NCBI RefSeq assembly: GCF_014652455.1
Contig: NZ_BMYV01000001.1
Coordinates: forward strand, 620,001-684,000
DNA: 64,000 nucleotides
From: Litorimonas cladophorae
GTDB taxonomy: Bacteria; Pseudomonadota; Alphaproteobacteria; Caulobacterales; Maricaulaceae
Reading direction: 5' to 3'
Under the pieces are notes generated by a model. It was not told where the DNA came from, did no database searches, and saw nothing but the letters and a program-made list of their open reading frames with translations. The position numbers and the translations under genes are program-made. Below are positions 56,987 to 64,000 of this stretch, piece by piece; position 1 is the stretch's first letter; every line of letters begins with the position of its first letter.

Positions 56987-57079
56987 ATGGAAAAATCGCC
57001 GAAATTTGAGCCTAAATTCGTCGCCGATGAAAAAATCTGCGCGGAGACTCAGTGCACACACCTAAGATGTGGCGAATAG
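56987..57079 (+). CDS. Possible 30-residue cysteine-containing small protein
   Basis: An ATG at 56987 opens a 30-codon frame ending in TAG. It includes KFEPKFVADEKICAETQC and then THLRCGE, giving three Cys at four-residue spacings (CAETQCTHLRC). It lies in the tkt-cysK gap, transcribed towards cysK. No Shine-Dalgarno is visible, and the frame could be chance. The regular cysteines near sulphur-metabolism genes are the only reason to list it. Confidence 0.3.
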   Translation: MEKSPKFEPKFVADEKICAETQCTHLRCGE

Positions 57080-57139
57080 CGGTAGATTTTGCGGATTGGC
57101 TGCGGCAAACCTATCGCAATATTTGATGCGAGAAAGACT

Positions 57140-58141
57140 ATGATAAAAGCCAGGAACGTCCTCGATTTGATCGGCAATACGCCTTTGCTGTACTTGCAAG
57201 ACGCGTCGAAGATGACGGGCTGTGATATTTACGGAAAAGCAGAGTTTTTAAACCCTGGGCAATCGGTAAAAGATCGCGCCGCTCTTTCGATCATTCGCGC
57301 TGCCGAAAAATCTGGGGCTCTCAAACCCGGCGGCATCGTTGTTGAAGGTACCGCAGGTAATACGGGTATTGGCCTCGCGATGGTCTGTTCAGCTTTAGGC
57401 TATCGTTGTAAAATCGTAATGCCCCGTACGCAGAGTCAGGAAAAGAAGGATTCTGTCAAACTGCTTGGCGCGGAATTGATCGAAGTTGACGCAAAGCCCT
57501 ATTCCGATCCGGGGAATTATATTCATGTGTCTGAGCGATTGGCGAAAGACCTGAACGACAAAGATCCAAATTCGGCAATTTGGGCCAATCAGTTTGACAA
57601 TACAGCCAATCGTGACGCCCATATCCAAACCACAGGTCCAGAAATCTGGGAACAGACTGAAGGTAAAGTAGATGGCTTCATCTGCGCCGTGGGTTCCGGT
57701 GGAACAATTGGTGGGGTTTCGATGTATCTAAAGTCCCAAAATCCAGAGGTCCAAATCGGCCTAGCCGACCCCTATGGATCCAAAATGTTCGCCTATTATG
57801 AGCGCGGGGAATTGGAAAGCGAAGGCAACTCCATCACCGAGGGTATTGGGCAAGGCCGTATCACGGCAAACCTGAAGGACGTCCAGATTGACCGCCAATA
57901 TCAGATTTCCGACACAGAGGCCCTGCAAATCATTTTTGAACTCAACCAACTCGAAGGTATCTGCCTTGGTGGGTCGTCAGGCATCAACGTGGCTGGCGCG
58001 ATACATATGGCTCGCGAAATGGGCCCAGGGCATACGATTGTCACGATTCTTTGCGACTATGGGCAACGCTATCAGTCGAAAATATATAATCCTGAATTCC
58101 TGCGTGAGCGCGGCCTGCCCGTCCCAAATTGGATTTGTTAG
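57140..58141 (+). CDS. cysK: Cysteine synthase A (O-acetylserine sulfhydrylase)
   Basis: CysK makes cysteine from O-acetylserine and sulfide. The 333-aa PLP enzyme has the Schiff-base lysine in NPGQSVKDRAA, the substrate loop EGTAGNTGIGLA and the phosphate-binding GSGGTIGG. The start at 57140 gives MIKARNVLDLIGNTPLL. A longer reading upstream is unsupported. It is followed by the cystathionine lyase gene after three bases, linking cysteine and methionine synthesis. Confidence 0.93.
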   Translation: MIKARNVLDLIGNTPLLYLQDASKMTGCDIYGKAEFLNPGQSVKDRAALSIIRAAEKSGALKPGGIVVEGTAGNTGIGLAMVCSALGYRCKIVMPRTQSQEKKDSVKLLGAELIEVDAKPYSDPGNYIHVSERLAKDLNDKDPNSAIWANQFDNTANRDAHIQTTGPEIWEQTEGKVDGFICAVGSGGTIGGVSMYLKSQNPEVQIGLADPYGSKMFAYYERGELESEGNSITEGIGQGRITANLKDVQIDRQYQISDTEALQIIFELNQLEGICLGGSSGINVAGAIHMAREMGPGHTIVTILCDYGQRYQSKIYNPEFLRERGLPVPNWIC

Positions 58142-58144
58142 CCC

Positions 58145-59299
58145 ATGAAAAACGATCTTGAGCGGGATACCAAGTTTACGCATATGGGAAGGCCCCCAGC
58201 AGGTCTTGGCACATCTGTCAGCCATCCTGTTACCCGTGCGTCCACGCTCTTGTTCGACAAAGCCAAAGACCTCTATCGCAATGATGTTAGAGGTTATGGA
58301 CGACACGGCGCGGCCGTTCACGATGCCCTTGCGGACCTGTTCACCGAATTAGAAGGTGGCATTGGCACCCTGCTCTATTCTTCTGGTTTAGCGGCGCTCA
58401 CGGGCCCGATTTTATCGATCGTCAAGCCTGGCGACCACGTCCTATTGACTGATTCAACCTACGGGCCGACACGTCACTTTTGTCTTACATTTCTCGCGCG
58501 CATGGGCATCGAAACAACATTCTATGACCCACGGATTGGGGCTGGAATAGACGCGTTGATCCGAGACAATACGGCATTGATACTACTGGAAAGTCCGGGA
58601 TCTCTGACTTTCGAAATCCAAGATGTTCCTGCGATTGCGAAAGTTGCAAAGGCCAAGGGCGTGACCACGCTCATCGATAACACTTGGTCGGCAGGCCTGA
58701 CGCTTTCTCCTCTTTCGATGGGCGTAGATATTAGCATCCACGCCGCTACCAAGTATTTTGGCGGCCATAGCGATGTCCTGTATGGCGCAGCAATTTTTGC
58801 AGATGCCGCAAAGTTCAAACGCGCTCAAATGACGGCAAAACAATTAGGCAATGCGAGTTCACCTGATGACGCCTATCAGATTTTGCGTGGCTTTCGCACT
58901 GTTCTCCCGCGTTTCCGTCAACAAGAAGCGACCTCTCTCGCTTTAGCTCAATGGTTGATGACGCGAAACGAAGTTCAACAGGTTCTTCACCCCGCCGTCA
59001 CAGACCACCCTGACCATGAAATATGGAAACGTGACTTTACGGGAGGTGGCTGCATATTCTCTGTCATTTTCAAGCCACTTTCGGAAGCCGAGGTTCTGCG
59101 TTTTATTGATGGCTTAAATCTGTTTGGAATCGGATACTCATATGGCGGGTTCGAAAGCCTCGCGATACATTGCGATCCGCAACTCAAGCGGAATTGCGCA
59201 AAGCCCCTTGAAGGTCCGCTGATACGCTTTGCCTGCGGATTAGAGGCCATGACCGACCTAAAAGATGATATAGAACAGGCTCTTGCAAAAGTTTTCTAA
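58145..59299 (+). CDS. metC: Cystathionine beta-lyase
   Basis: This PLP enzyme of 384 aa cleaves cystathionine towards homocysteine. The cofactor lysine is in SIHAATKYFGGHSDV, the PLP-phosphate loop is in LYSSGLAALTGP, and DNTWSAGL and GYGRHG fit MetC-type proteins. The exact reaction (beta- or gamma-lyase) is inferred from family resemblance. It forms a two-gene operon with cysK. The next gene starts inside its last 17 bases. Confidence 0.9.
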   Translation: MKNDLERDTKFTHMGRPPAGLGTSVSHPVTRASTLLFDKAKDLYRNDVRGYGRHGAAVHDALADLFTELEGGIGTLLYSSGLAALTGPILSIVKPGDHVLLTDSTYGPTRHFCLTFLARMGIETTFYDPRIGAGIDALIRDNTALILLESPGSLTFEIQDVPAIAKVAKAKGVTTLIDNTWSAGLTLSPLSMGVDISIHAATKYFGGHSDVLYGAAIFADAAKFKRAQMTAKQLGNASSPDDAYQILRGFRTVLPRFRQQEATSLALAQWLMTRNEVQQVLHPAVTDHPDHEIWKRDFTGGGCIFSVIFKPLSEAEVLRFIDGLNLFGIGYSYGGFESLAIHCDPQLKRNCAKPLEGPLIRFACGLEAMTDLKDDIEQALAKVF

Positions 59300-60476
59300 C
59301 ATCGTTCGGTTTCTTGCTTTTGCAGTTCTGCTCTGGCTTGTCATCGCTATGGGATCATGCGCACCAGCACGTACAATTTTACAGCAAGCTGATCTGTCCC
59401 CTAATCGAACTGCGTCTGCGCGGCTCGATAACCCGCCAGAGAGTTTCAAACAGCTTGAAACGGCCTTGTACGGACCATTCACACAGCCAACAGTTTTCGA
59501 TCTTTCGAGTTCCAACATCCTCGCTACGGATTGGCTAAATGGAAAAGCAACGGTTGAGCAACGTATTTATGATGTGTCTCACGGACAGACGCCACAAGCG
59601 TTCGAAGTTATCGTCGTAACCCCCAATGCTTCGCCCGACGCGCCAGTCATCATCTCTCAGAATTTTTCCCCTAACCGATCCGTTATCGCGGCTGACGAGC
59701 AATCACCTCTCCCAGGCGAAAACGAAAACATGGGTTTGCTGGAGCCGGTGTTCAAATTCTTCTTCGGCCGACACATTGTAGAGCCACCCTTGGAAAATAT
59801 CATAGACCGCGGCTACAGTTTCGTGGCGATGCATCCGCCTGACTATATCGCCGACAGAAGCAAAAAAGGGACAGAAGAGCTCAATCTGATTTTTGGGGAA
59901 AGGTCTGATCGTCCCGGTGCATTGACAATATGGGCGACTCTTTCAACTGCACTTGCGACAGAGCTTAAACAACAGAACCCAGATCGCCCTGTGATCGCTT
60001 ACGGGCACTCCAGATATGGTAAGACAGCGCTCCTAGCGGCGGCATATGGCCAATCCATTGACGCTGCCGTATCCCATCAATCGGGGACGGCAGGCGCGTC
60101 GCTGATGCGGGACAAGACGGGTGAGAGCATCAAAGATGTCGTTCGCGGTTACCCGCACTGGCTTAGTCCTGCGGCAGCCGAATATGCTGACACACCCCGA
60201 AGCCTGCCGACCGACGCGCATGCCTTGCTCGCCGCGATCAGTCCTAAACCCATCCTGTTGGGGAATGCGCGGCGTGATGTTTGGTCAGATCCTGAGGGGG
60301 CGTTTCGTGCGGCGCAATGGGCCGCCGCAAATACGGACCAGACATTTACGTCCCAACGTTTAGATGACTTTCAACCCACAGATGACATTGCGTTTTGGAC
60401 GCGGACCGGCACCCATGGCGTTGTGAAGGAAGACTGGGCGACCTTCCTCGATTTCCTCGATGCGCATTTTAAATAG
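59283..60476 (+). CDS. Exported CE15-like alpha/beta hydrolase (glucuronoyl esterase-like)
   Basis: The 397-aa protein has an N-terminal hydrophobic segment (about 8-23) ending near GSCAP, a possible lipidation site (Cys26) with an imperfect lipobox. The nucleophile elbow is GHSRYGKTAL with Ser243, followed by SHQSGTAGASL. A likely histidine is His378 in GTHGVVKEDW. This combination (G-x-S-R-x-G-K) matches carbohydrate esterase family 15, which cleaves glucuronoyl esters of plant or algal polysaccharides. The start is a TTG at 59283; the only in-frame ATG is within the hydrophobic segment. Confidence 0.75.
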   Translation: MQKFSNIVRFLAFAVLLWLVIAMGSCAPARTILQQADLSPNRTASARLDNPPESFKQLETALYGPFTQPTVFDLSSSNILATDWLNGKATVEQRIYDVSHGQTPQAFEVIVVTPNASPDAPVIISQNFSPNRSVIAADEQSPLPGENENMGLLEPVFKFFFGRHIVEPPLENIIDRGYSFVAMHPPDYIADRSKKGTEELNLIFGERSDRPGALTIWATLSTALATELKQQNPDRPVIAYGHSRYGKTALLAAAYGQSIDAAVSHQSGTAGASLMRDKTGESIKDVVRGYPHWLSPAAAEYADTPRSLPTDAHALLAAISPKPILLGNARRDVWSDPEGAFRAAQWAAANTDQTFTSQRLDDFQPTDDIAFWTRTGTHGVVKEDWATFLDFLDAHFK

Positions 60477-60480
60477 AAAA

Positions 60481-60557
60481 TGGCAGACCCAGTAGGACTC
60501 GAACCTACAACCTGCCGCTTAGAAGGCGGCTGCTCTATCCAGTTGAGCTATAGGTCC
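60481..60557 (-). tRNA. tRNA-Arg (UCU)
   Basis: The cloverleaf reads on the minus strand with acceptor GGACCTA pairing TGGGTCT, D-arm with AGCTCAACTGGATAGAGC, anticodon loop CTTCTAA (anticodon UCU), TTCGAGTCC in the T-arm, and an encoded CCA. Confidence 0.96.
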
Positions 60558-60570
60558 TGATATTTTGACG

Positions 60571-60876
60571 CTAATGCGTCCAGGGTAACTTCCGATCATA
60601 ATCGAAATTTTCCGAATAGGACCGCGGAATGCGTTTGCTTTTTGGGCGATCAACGATCCGATGAGGAATACCGTTTGCCTTTGCATAGGCGACAGCATCC
60701 TCAAGAGAATCGAATCTCAACTCGAGTTGCTCTCGTGTATCTACATTCCGCGCATTGCCCGTCAACGGATCGATAATGCTGGGCTGAGCGGATTGGTATT
60801 CGAGACACCACATATCCAGATTGGCTCGACCAGATGTCATTGCTGACGCTTCGGGTTTATAGATTTTAGCAAACAT
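60571..60876 (-). CDS. ETC complex I subunit, NDUFS4-like
   Basis: This 101-aa accessory subunit of NADH:ubiquinone oxidoreductase is found in alphaproteobacteria and mitochondria. The segments MFAKIYKPEASAMTSGRA, WCLEYQ, IDPLTGN, DTREQLELRFDSLEDAVAYA and SYSENFDYDRKLPWTH are all characteristic of the family. It is commonly a stand-alone gene near a tRNA or herA-like gene in alphaproteobacteria. Confidence 0.94.
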   Translation of the reverse strand: MFAKIYKPEASAMTSGRANLDMWCLEYQSAQPSIIDPLTGNARNVDTREQLELRFDSLEDAVAYAKANGIPHRIVDRPKSKRIPRSYSENFDYDRKLPWTH

Positions 60877-60923
60877 AAAGACGCGATAGCGCTGGACCGA
60901 CCAAGGGTCAATCCAGCGAATGA

Positions 60924-62867
60924 TTAGATGTTCTTATGAAAAGCAGAATTTAGCATCGATTTAACGTCGGATAACGATTGTGGCCGCGTTTGAGCCGCTG
61001 CCGATTTGGCCTGCAGGCGTTCCCGCACTTGCGCGGCTAAGGCACTGGTTTGCGTGGCGGCGGTCTGCATGTGTTGTGGTTGGGCCGCCTGCGGCATACG
61101 TTTGCGCAAGGCCGCGCGCGTATCCTGCACCGTGGGCGTTCTCGGCCCCGACTGGTTTCCTTGTCCACCAGGGGTCAAACTCCGTGCCCGCCACCGCTCA
61201 AAGACCTGCGTCATGAGTTCTGGCGTCGCTACGTCGCGCTTCCACAGATCGGTAAATTGGGCGCTTGAACTATGCGGACGATATTCAGCAGGCAACGTAT
61301 TGAGGATCACGCGCATAGGCAAATTCACTGATTCGCCGAACACCATCGTCTCCGCAGTCCCAAGCGAGGGCAGAAATGAGAGCAACTCTGCTGCACCATC
61401 TGGAACGGCAGCACGAACAAAATTTTGATCCAACTCGTTAGACAGACGCATAGAAAAAATTGTCGAACATTGTGAAAGCGTGGAAGGTTCCAGTTCGGAT
61501 GGGCGTTGGGAGACAATCGCGAGAGACACCCCATATTTACGGCCTTCTTTCGCAATTCTGGAAATAATCCGGCGCGTCGAGTTAAACCCAAGTCCCCGAT
61601 CACGCGGGATGTAGCGATGCGCTTCTTCGCAGACCAATAAAATAGGAAGTTGCCGCTCTGACCATGTCGCGAGTTCAAATGCGAGACGGCTCACCACAGA
61701 AACCACGATATTCAGCGCTTCAGATGGAATGCCGGAGAAATCCAAACATGAAATCGGCTTGCCATTCACTGGTAAGCGAAAAATCCGCCCTACGATATCC
61801 TCGATCGGGCGCGGTGAGGCTTGGTTCTTAAATACAAACTGATAGCGAGGATCAGCAATTAATGTGGCGATGCGGCGTCTTAGCCGCTTATAAGGTGCCA
61901 AATTATTGGAGTTTTCCAACTTCCCCATTTCATGATCGATAAGCTTAGCGACATCGCGGATGCGGTAAGGCACTGGACTATCCAACGAAATATGGGTCGC
62001 GCGTTGAAGCTCCGATTCAACGTCATCCAACTTCACTTGGCTACTGACGTCGCCATTTTGAACAGATCGATCATAGAGACGCTTTGCCTTCAGCAAAACA
62101 TCATGAAGTATCTCGGTTTCTTCGCGGGCTTGGTCTTCAATTTCTGAACACAACAATTCGCACGTTTCAACAAAATCAAAGATCCACAGAGGTAGGTCGA
62201 GGGAATCCTGATCAATGACCTCCGCCCGATTACCAAAACTCTTTGAATACTCATTGTGCGGATCAAACAGAACAACATGTCCCATCGGGTTTTCCTTCAG
62301 GATCGCCTGAAGAACGAGCGCAACCGTACAGGATTTCCCTGACCCCGTGGAGCCGATGATCGCAAAATGCTTTGAGAGTAGATCATCAACGCGGACCTTC
62401 GCGACAATTGAGCTGTCCTGCTGAAGGCGTCCAACCTCAATACAGGCCTCGCCTTCTCGATTAAAAATTAAAGTAAGCTCAGCCGGAGACATATTATAGA
62501 CGGCCTCGCCTAAGACCGGGAAAGACCGAACTCCGCGGAAGAACTTCGTCTCACGTGTTGTCTCATTGGTTGTGATTTCGCCCATGATGTTCAATTGCGC
62601 GAGACAGCCATCCGACATGCCTTCATCGTCAGCGGCGCCAATCTTGAGCGACCCTACCATAGCGACAACAATGGATTTGCTCGTCACAATTTTTAGGATT
62701 GTGCCAATTTGGGCGAGTTGGAGCTGATTGTTCCGAATTATGGACTTGTTTATTGAGATTGTCGCAACAGATGAGCCGACGTTACGAATGCGGCCGATTT
62801 CGACTTGTTTGAACGCTTTTGCACGTTCGAGCGGTACGACGCGCTTTGACTGATCTGAAATGCTCAT
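60924..62867 (-). CDS. HerA-like ATPase (DUF87)
   Basis: The 647-aa protein has an N-terminal HAS-barrel-like region (about 20-125), Walker A GSTGSGKS (172-179), Walker B LLVCEEAH, and [12 protein letters not shown], giving a HerA/FtsK-type hexameric DNA translocase. The C-terminal ~100 residues are Gln/Ala-rich and probably flexible. In archaea HerA works with the NurA nuclease; no NurA-like gene is adjacent here. It is of the conserved chromosomal alphaproteobacterial type rather than a clear defence gene. Confidence 0.88.
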   Translation of the reverse strand: MSISDQSKRVVPLERAKAFKQVEIGRIRNVGSSVATISINKSIIRNNQLQLAQIGTILKIVTSKSIVVAMVGSLKIGAADDEGMSDGCLAQLNIMGEITTNETTRETKFFRGVRSFPVLGEAVYNMSPAELTLIFNREGEACIEVGRLQQDSSIVAKVRVDDLLSKHFAIIGSTGSGKSCTVALVLQAILKENPMGHVVLFDPHNEYSKSFGNRAEVIDQDSLDLPLWIFDFVETCELLCSEIEDQAREETEILHDVLLKAKRLYDRSVQNGDVSSQVKLDDVESELQRATHISLDSPVPYRIRDVAKLIDHEMGKLENSNNLAPYKRLRRRIATLIADPRYQFVFKNQASPRPIEDIVGRIFRLPVNGKPISCLDFSGIPSEALNIVVSVVSRLAFELATWSERQLPILLVCEEAHRYIPRDRGLGFNSTRRIISRIAKEGRKYGVSLAIVSQRPSELEPSTLSQCSTIFSMRLSNELDQNFVRAAVPDGAAELLSFLPSLGTAETMVFGESVNLPMRVILNTLPAEYRPHSSSAQFTDLWKRDVATPELMTQVFERWRARSLTPGGQGNQSGPRTPTVQDTRAALRKRMPQAAQPQHMQTAATQTSALAAQVRERLQAKSAAAQTRPQSLSDVKSMLNSAFHKNI

Positions 62868-62955
62868 AGATGTTTTCCCAACGACAGGGACACATCTAAC
62901 GCAAATGGCTTATCAAAGCCTTACGTTGCTCAATCAAAATATATGGGAAAAACCG

Positions 62956-63032
62956 TGGTCGGGGCGGCAAGATTCGAACTTGCGACCCCCTGTTCCCAAA
63001 ACAGGTGCGCTACCAGGCTGCGCTACGCCCCG
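62956..63032 (-). tRNA. tRNA-Pro (UGG)
   Basis: Acceptor stem CGGGGCG, D-arm AGCGCAGCCTGGTAGCGC, anticodon loop TTTGGGA (UGG), T-loop TTCGAAT and an encoded CCA are all present on the minus strand. Confidence 0.96.
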
Positions 63033-63115
63033 ATCACGGTGGAGCGCTAAGTAGCGCGACCGCCGTAAAAGGCAAGTAAAGAGTTCAAGGAAATTCAGTT
63101 CTTTGTGTATTTATC

Positions 63116-63586
63116 TCAGTTACCAAAAAACGGGTGTTTGATTGTATCGCCAGGGCGGATGCCGCGAGCCTTCGCTTCGCCGCCCTTCAATTCGACAACC
63201 GCCGCAACAACGGCCTCCGAGGACGCGCTCCGCAGAGTGTAGGGCGTGTGAGAATGTTCTATTTTCAGAATTTTGCCATTTGATCGGACGAATAAGATAT
63301 CCAAGGGAATGGATGTATTTTTCATCCAAATGGTTGCGATCTTCGGCTCATCGAACTCAAATATCATTCCTGTATCTGGATCCATAGAATCACGGAACAT
63401 CATGCCGCGCGCTTGTTGCGCCAGAGTTTTCGCCTCATCTACCATGAACGCGTGGTCACCCTGCTCCGTTACAATCGTCAGGGGTTTAGGAGCGCCAAAA
63501 TCGACAACATCATTTCGGGACGTCTGTGCAAACACAGGTGCCGCCAATAGCGCGAACGTAATGGATAGTGAGATAAGACGTTTCAT
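63116..63586 (-). CDS. Exported DUF192 family protein
   Basis: The 156-aa protein has a signal peptide (1-20, ending PVFAQ). The DUF192 core includes LAQQARGMMFRDSMDPDTGMIFEF, IWMKNTSIPLDILFV and ELKGGEAKARGIRPGD. DUF192 proteins are small periplasmic beta proteins of unknown function. I chose the ATG at 63586, which gives a normal signal peptide. It stands alone between tRNA-Pro and tRNA-Glu. Confidence 0.93.
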   Translation of the reverse strand: MKRLISLSITFALLAAPVFAQTSRNDVVDFGAPKPLTIVTEQGDHAFMVDEAKTLAQQARGMMFRDSMDPDTGMIFEFDEPKIATIWMKNTSIPLDILFVRSNGKILKIEHSHTPYTLRSASSEAVVAAVVELKGGEAKARGIRPGDTIKHPFFGN

Positions 63587-63678
63587 GGCGCAGACATACA
63601 GTCCGACTGGCATGGATGTAAATTACAAATGCAAAGGATATACAGCGCCGAAAGCGCACCACGCGCTTGTTTACTGAA

Positions 63679-63753
63679 TGGCAGTCCCTAGGGGAATCGA
63701 ACCCCTCTTTCCAGGTTGAAAACCTGGCGTCCTAACCGATAGACGAAGGGACC
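63679..63753 (-). tRNA. tRNA-Glu (UUC)
   Basis: Acceptor GGTCCCT pairs AGGGACT, the D-arm is TCGTCTATCGGTTAGGACG, the anticodon loop TTTTCAA gives UUC, the T-arm has GGTTCGATTCC, and CCA is encoded. The size is 75 bases. Confidence 0.96.
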
Positions 63754-63820
63754 GCATCAGTCAGTGGAGCGCGATATATAGACGGATTTCCAACCTTGCA
63801 AGTGGCTTTTATATGAAAAA

Positions 63821-64000
63821 TCAGTCTTCTACTGCAGCCAGATCAGACAAATGAAAATCAATACGGGTCCGACCCTGCCAAACGTTGGGTTTTAGGAGGC
63901 CCAAAGCGTGAAAACGGGTATTTCCAGCCGTCAGAAGGACTTCATCCAGTCTTGATTCGCCAGCCCTGAAACAAATGCCTGATATAGTTGCTCCCCCAGA
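63821..64000 (-). CDS. recJ: RecJ single-strand DNA 5'-3' exonuclease (C-terminal end only)
   Basis: Only the last 59 codons are inside the window. They read as a RecJ OB-fold C-terminus: ICFRAGESRLDEVLLT, then FHALGLLKPNVWQGRTRIDF and HLSDLAAVED before TGA. The gene enters from the right edge and ends about 68 bases before tRNA-Glu. Confidence 0.8.
   Translation of the reverse strand, partial: SGGATISGICFRAGESRLDEVLLTAGNTRFHALGLLKPNVWQGRTRIDFHLSDLAAVED

Noticed and set aside
56879-57139. SAM-type riboswitch before cysK-metC
   Set aside because: No conserved SAM-I or SAM-II core could be found in the gap.
60924-62867. HerA-like gene as part of an anti-phage system
   Set aside because: No effector gene is next to it, and the family is a common chromosomal alphaproteobacterial gene.

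Overview
The window looks like ordinary chromosome of an alphaproteobacterium with mid-range GC, probably a marine, pigmented member of the Maricaulales/Hyphomonadaceae-Robiginitomaculum type. This placement is inferred from protein style and gene order, not computed. The evidence is an IscR-type regulator followed by cysteine desulfurase and sufB, an rsh-pyrE-pdxJ-acpS-lepB-rnc-era-recO string, an NDUFS4-like complex I subunit gene, an M23 peptidase overlapping a bactofilin gene, DUF3971 and DUF455 proteins, and astaxanthin-type carotenoid genes. A perfect 16-bp parS palindrome at 28310-28325 suggests that the region is not far from the chromosome origin.

Layout. 1-1930: start of a SUF iron-sulphur operon (minus strand) with an IscR box in front. 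1986-9961: alpha/beta hydrolase, anmK, tyrS, a giant AsmA-like protein, Bcp and a ferritin-like protein. 10097-11741: envelope-shape pair (LmdC-like M23 peptidase and bactofilin). 11831-22354 (minus): parC, then recO-era-rnc-lepB-acpS-pdxJ-pyrE-rsh, rpoZ and folK, mostly joined by 4-base start/stop overlaps. 22402-24528: NYN nuclease and UDGb glycosylase, then an AT-rich patch with an orphan membrane protein and a possible insertion-sequence remnant. 24685-30570: smpB, dapA, lytic transglycosylase, parS, and a FAN1-type nuclease fused to a DnaQ-type exonuclease. 30652-34823: crtE, a two-gene ABC-2 exporter, crtW and crtZ in one tight operon. 34829-41715: aat, an amidohydrolase pair, a DEAD-box helicase, a lipase-like hydrolase and a GST. 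41785-45569: an outer-membrane barrel protein with copper-amine-oxidase-like and SdrD-B-like domains, coupled to a small four-cysteine exported protein. 45729-51381: guaB-rsmB-guaA-small membrane protein, and rlmE. 51371-54407: ppx/gppA and a SulP transporter. 54454-59299: a phosphatase-like protein, tkt, and divergent cysK-metC. 59283-64000: a CE15-like esterase, three tRNAs (Arg-UCU, Pro-UGG, Glu-UUC), an NDUFS4-like subunit, a HerA-like ATPase, a DUF192 protein and the 3' end of recJ.

Most of the window is housekeeping. The parts most worth a second look are the FAN1-DnaQ fusion next to parS, the exporter embedded in the carotenoid operon, the barrel protein with its cysteine-containing partner, and the paired amidohydrolases of which the second lacks its metal site. 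Positions and motifs were read by eye; no homology search was run.
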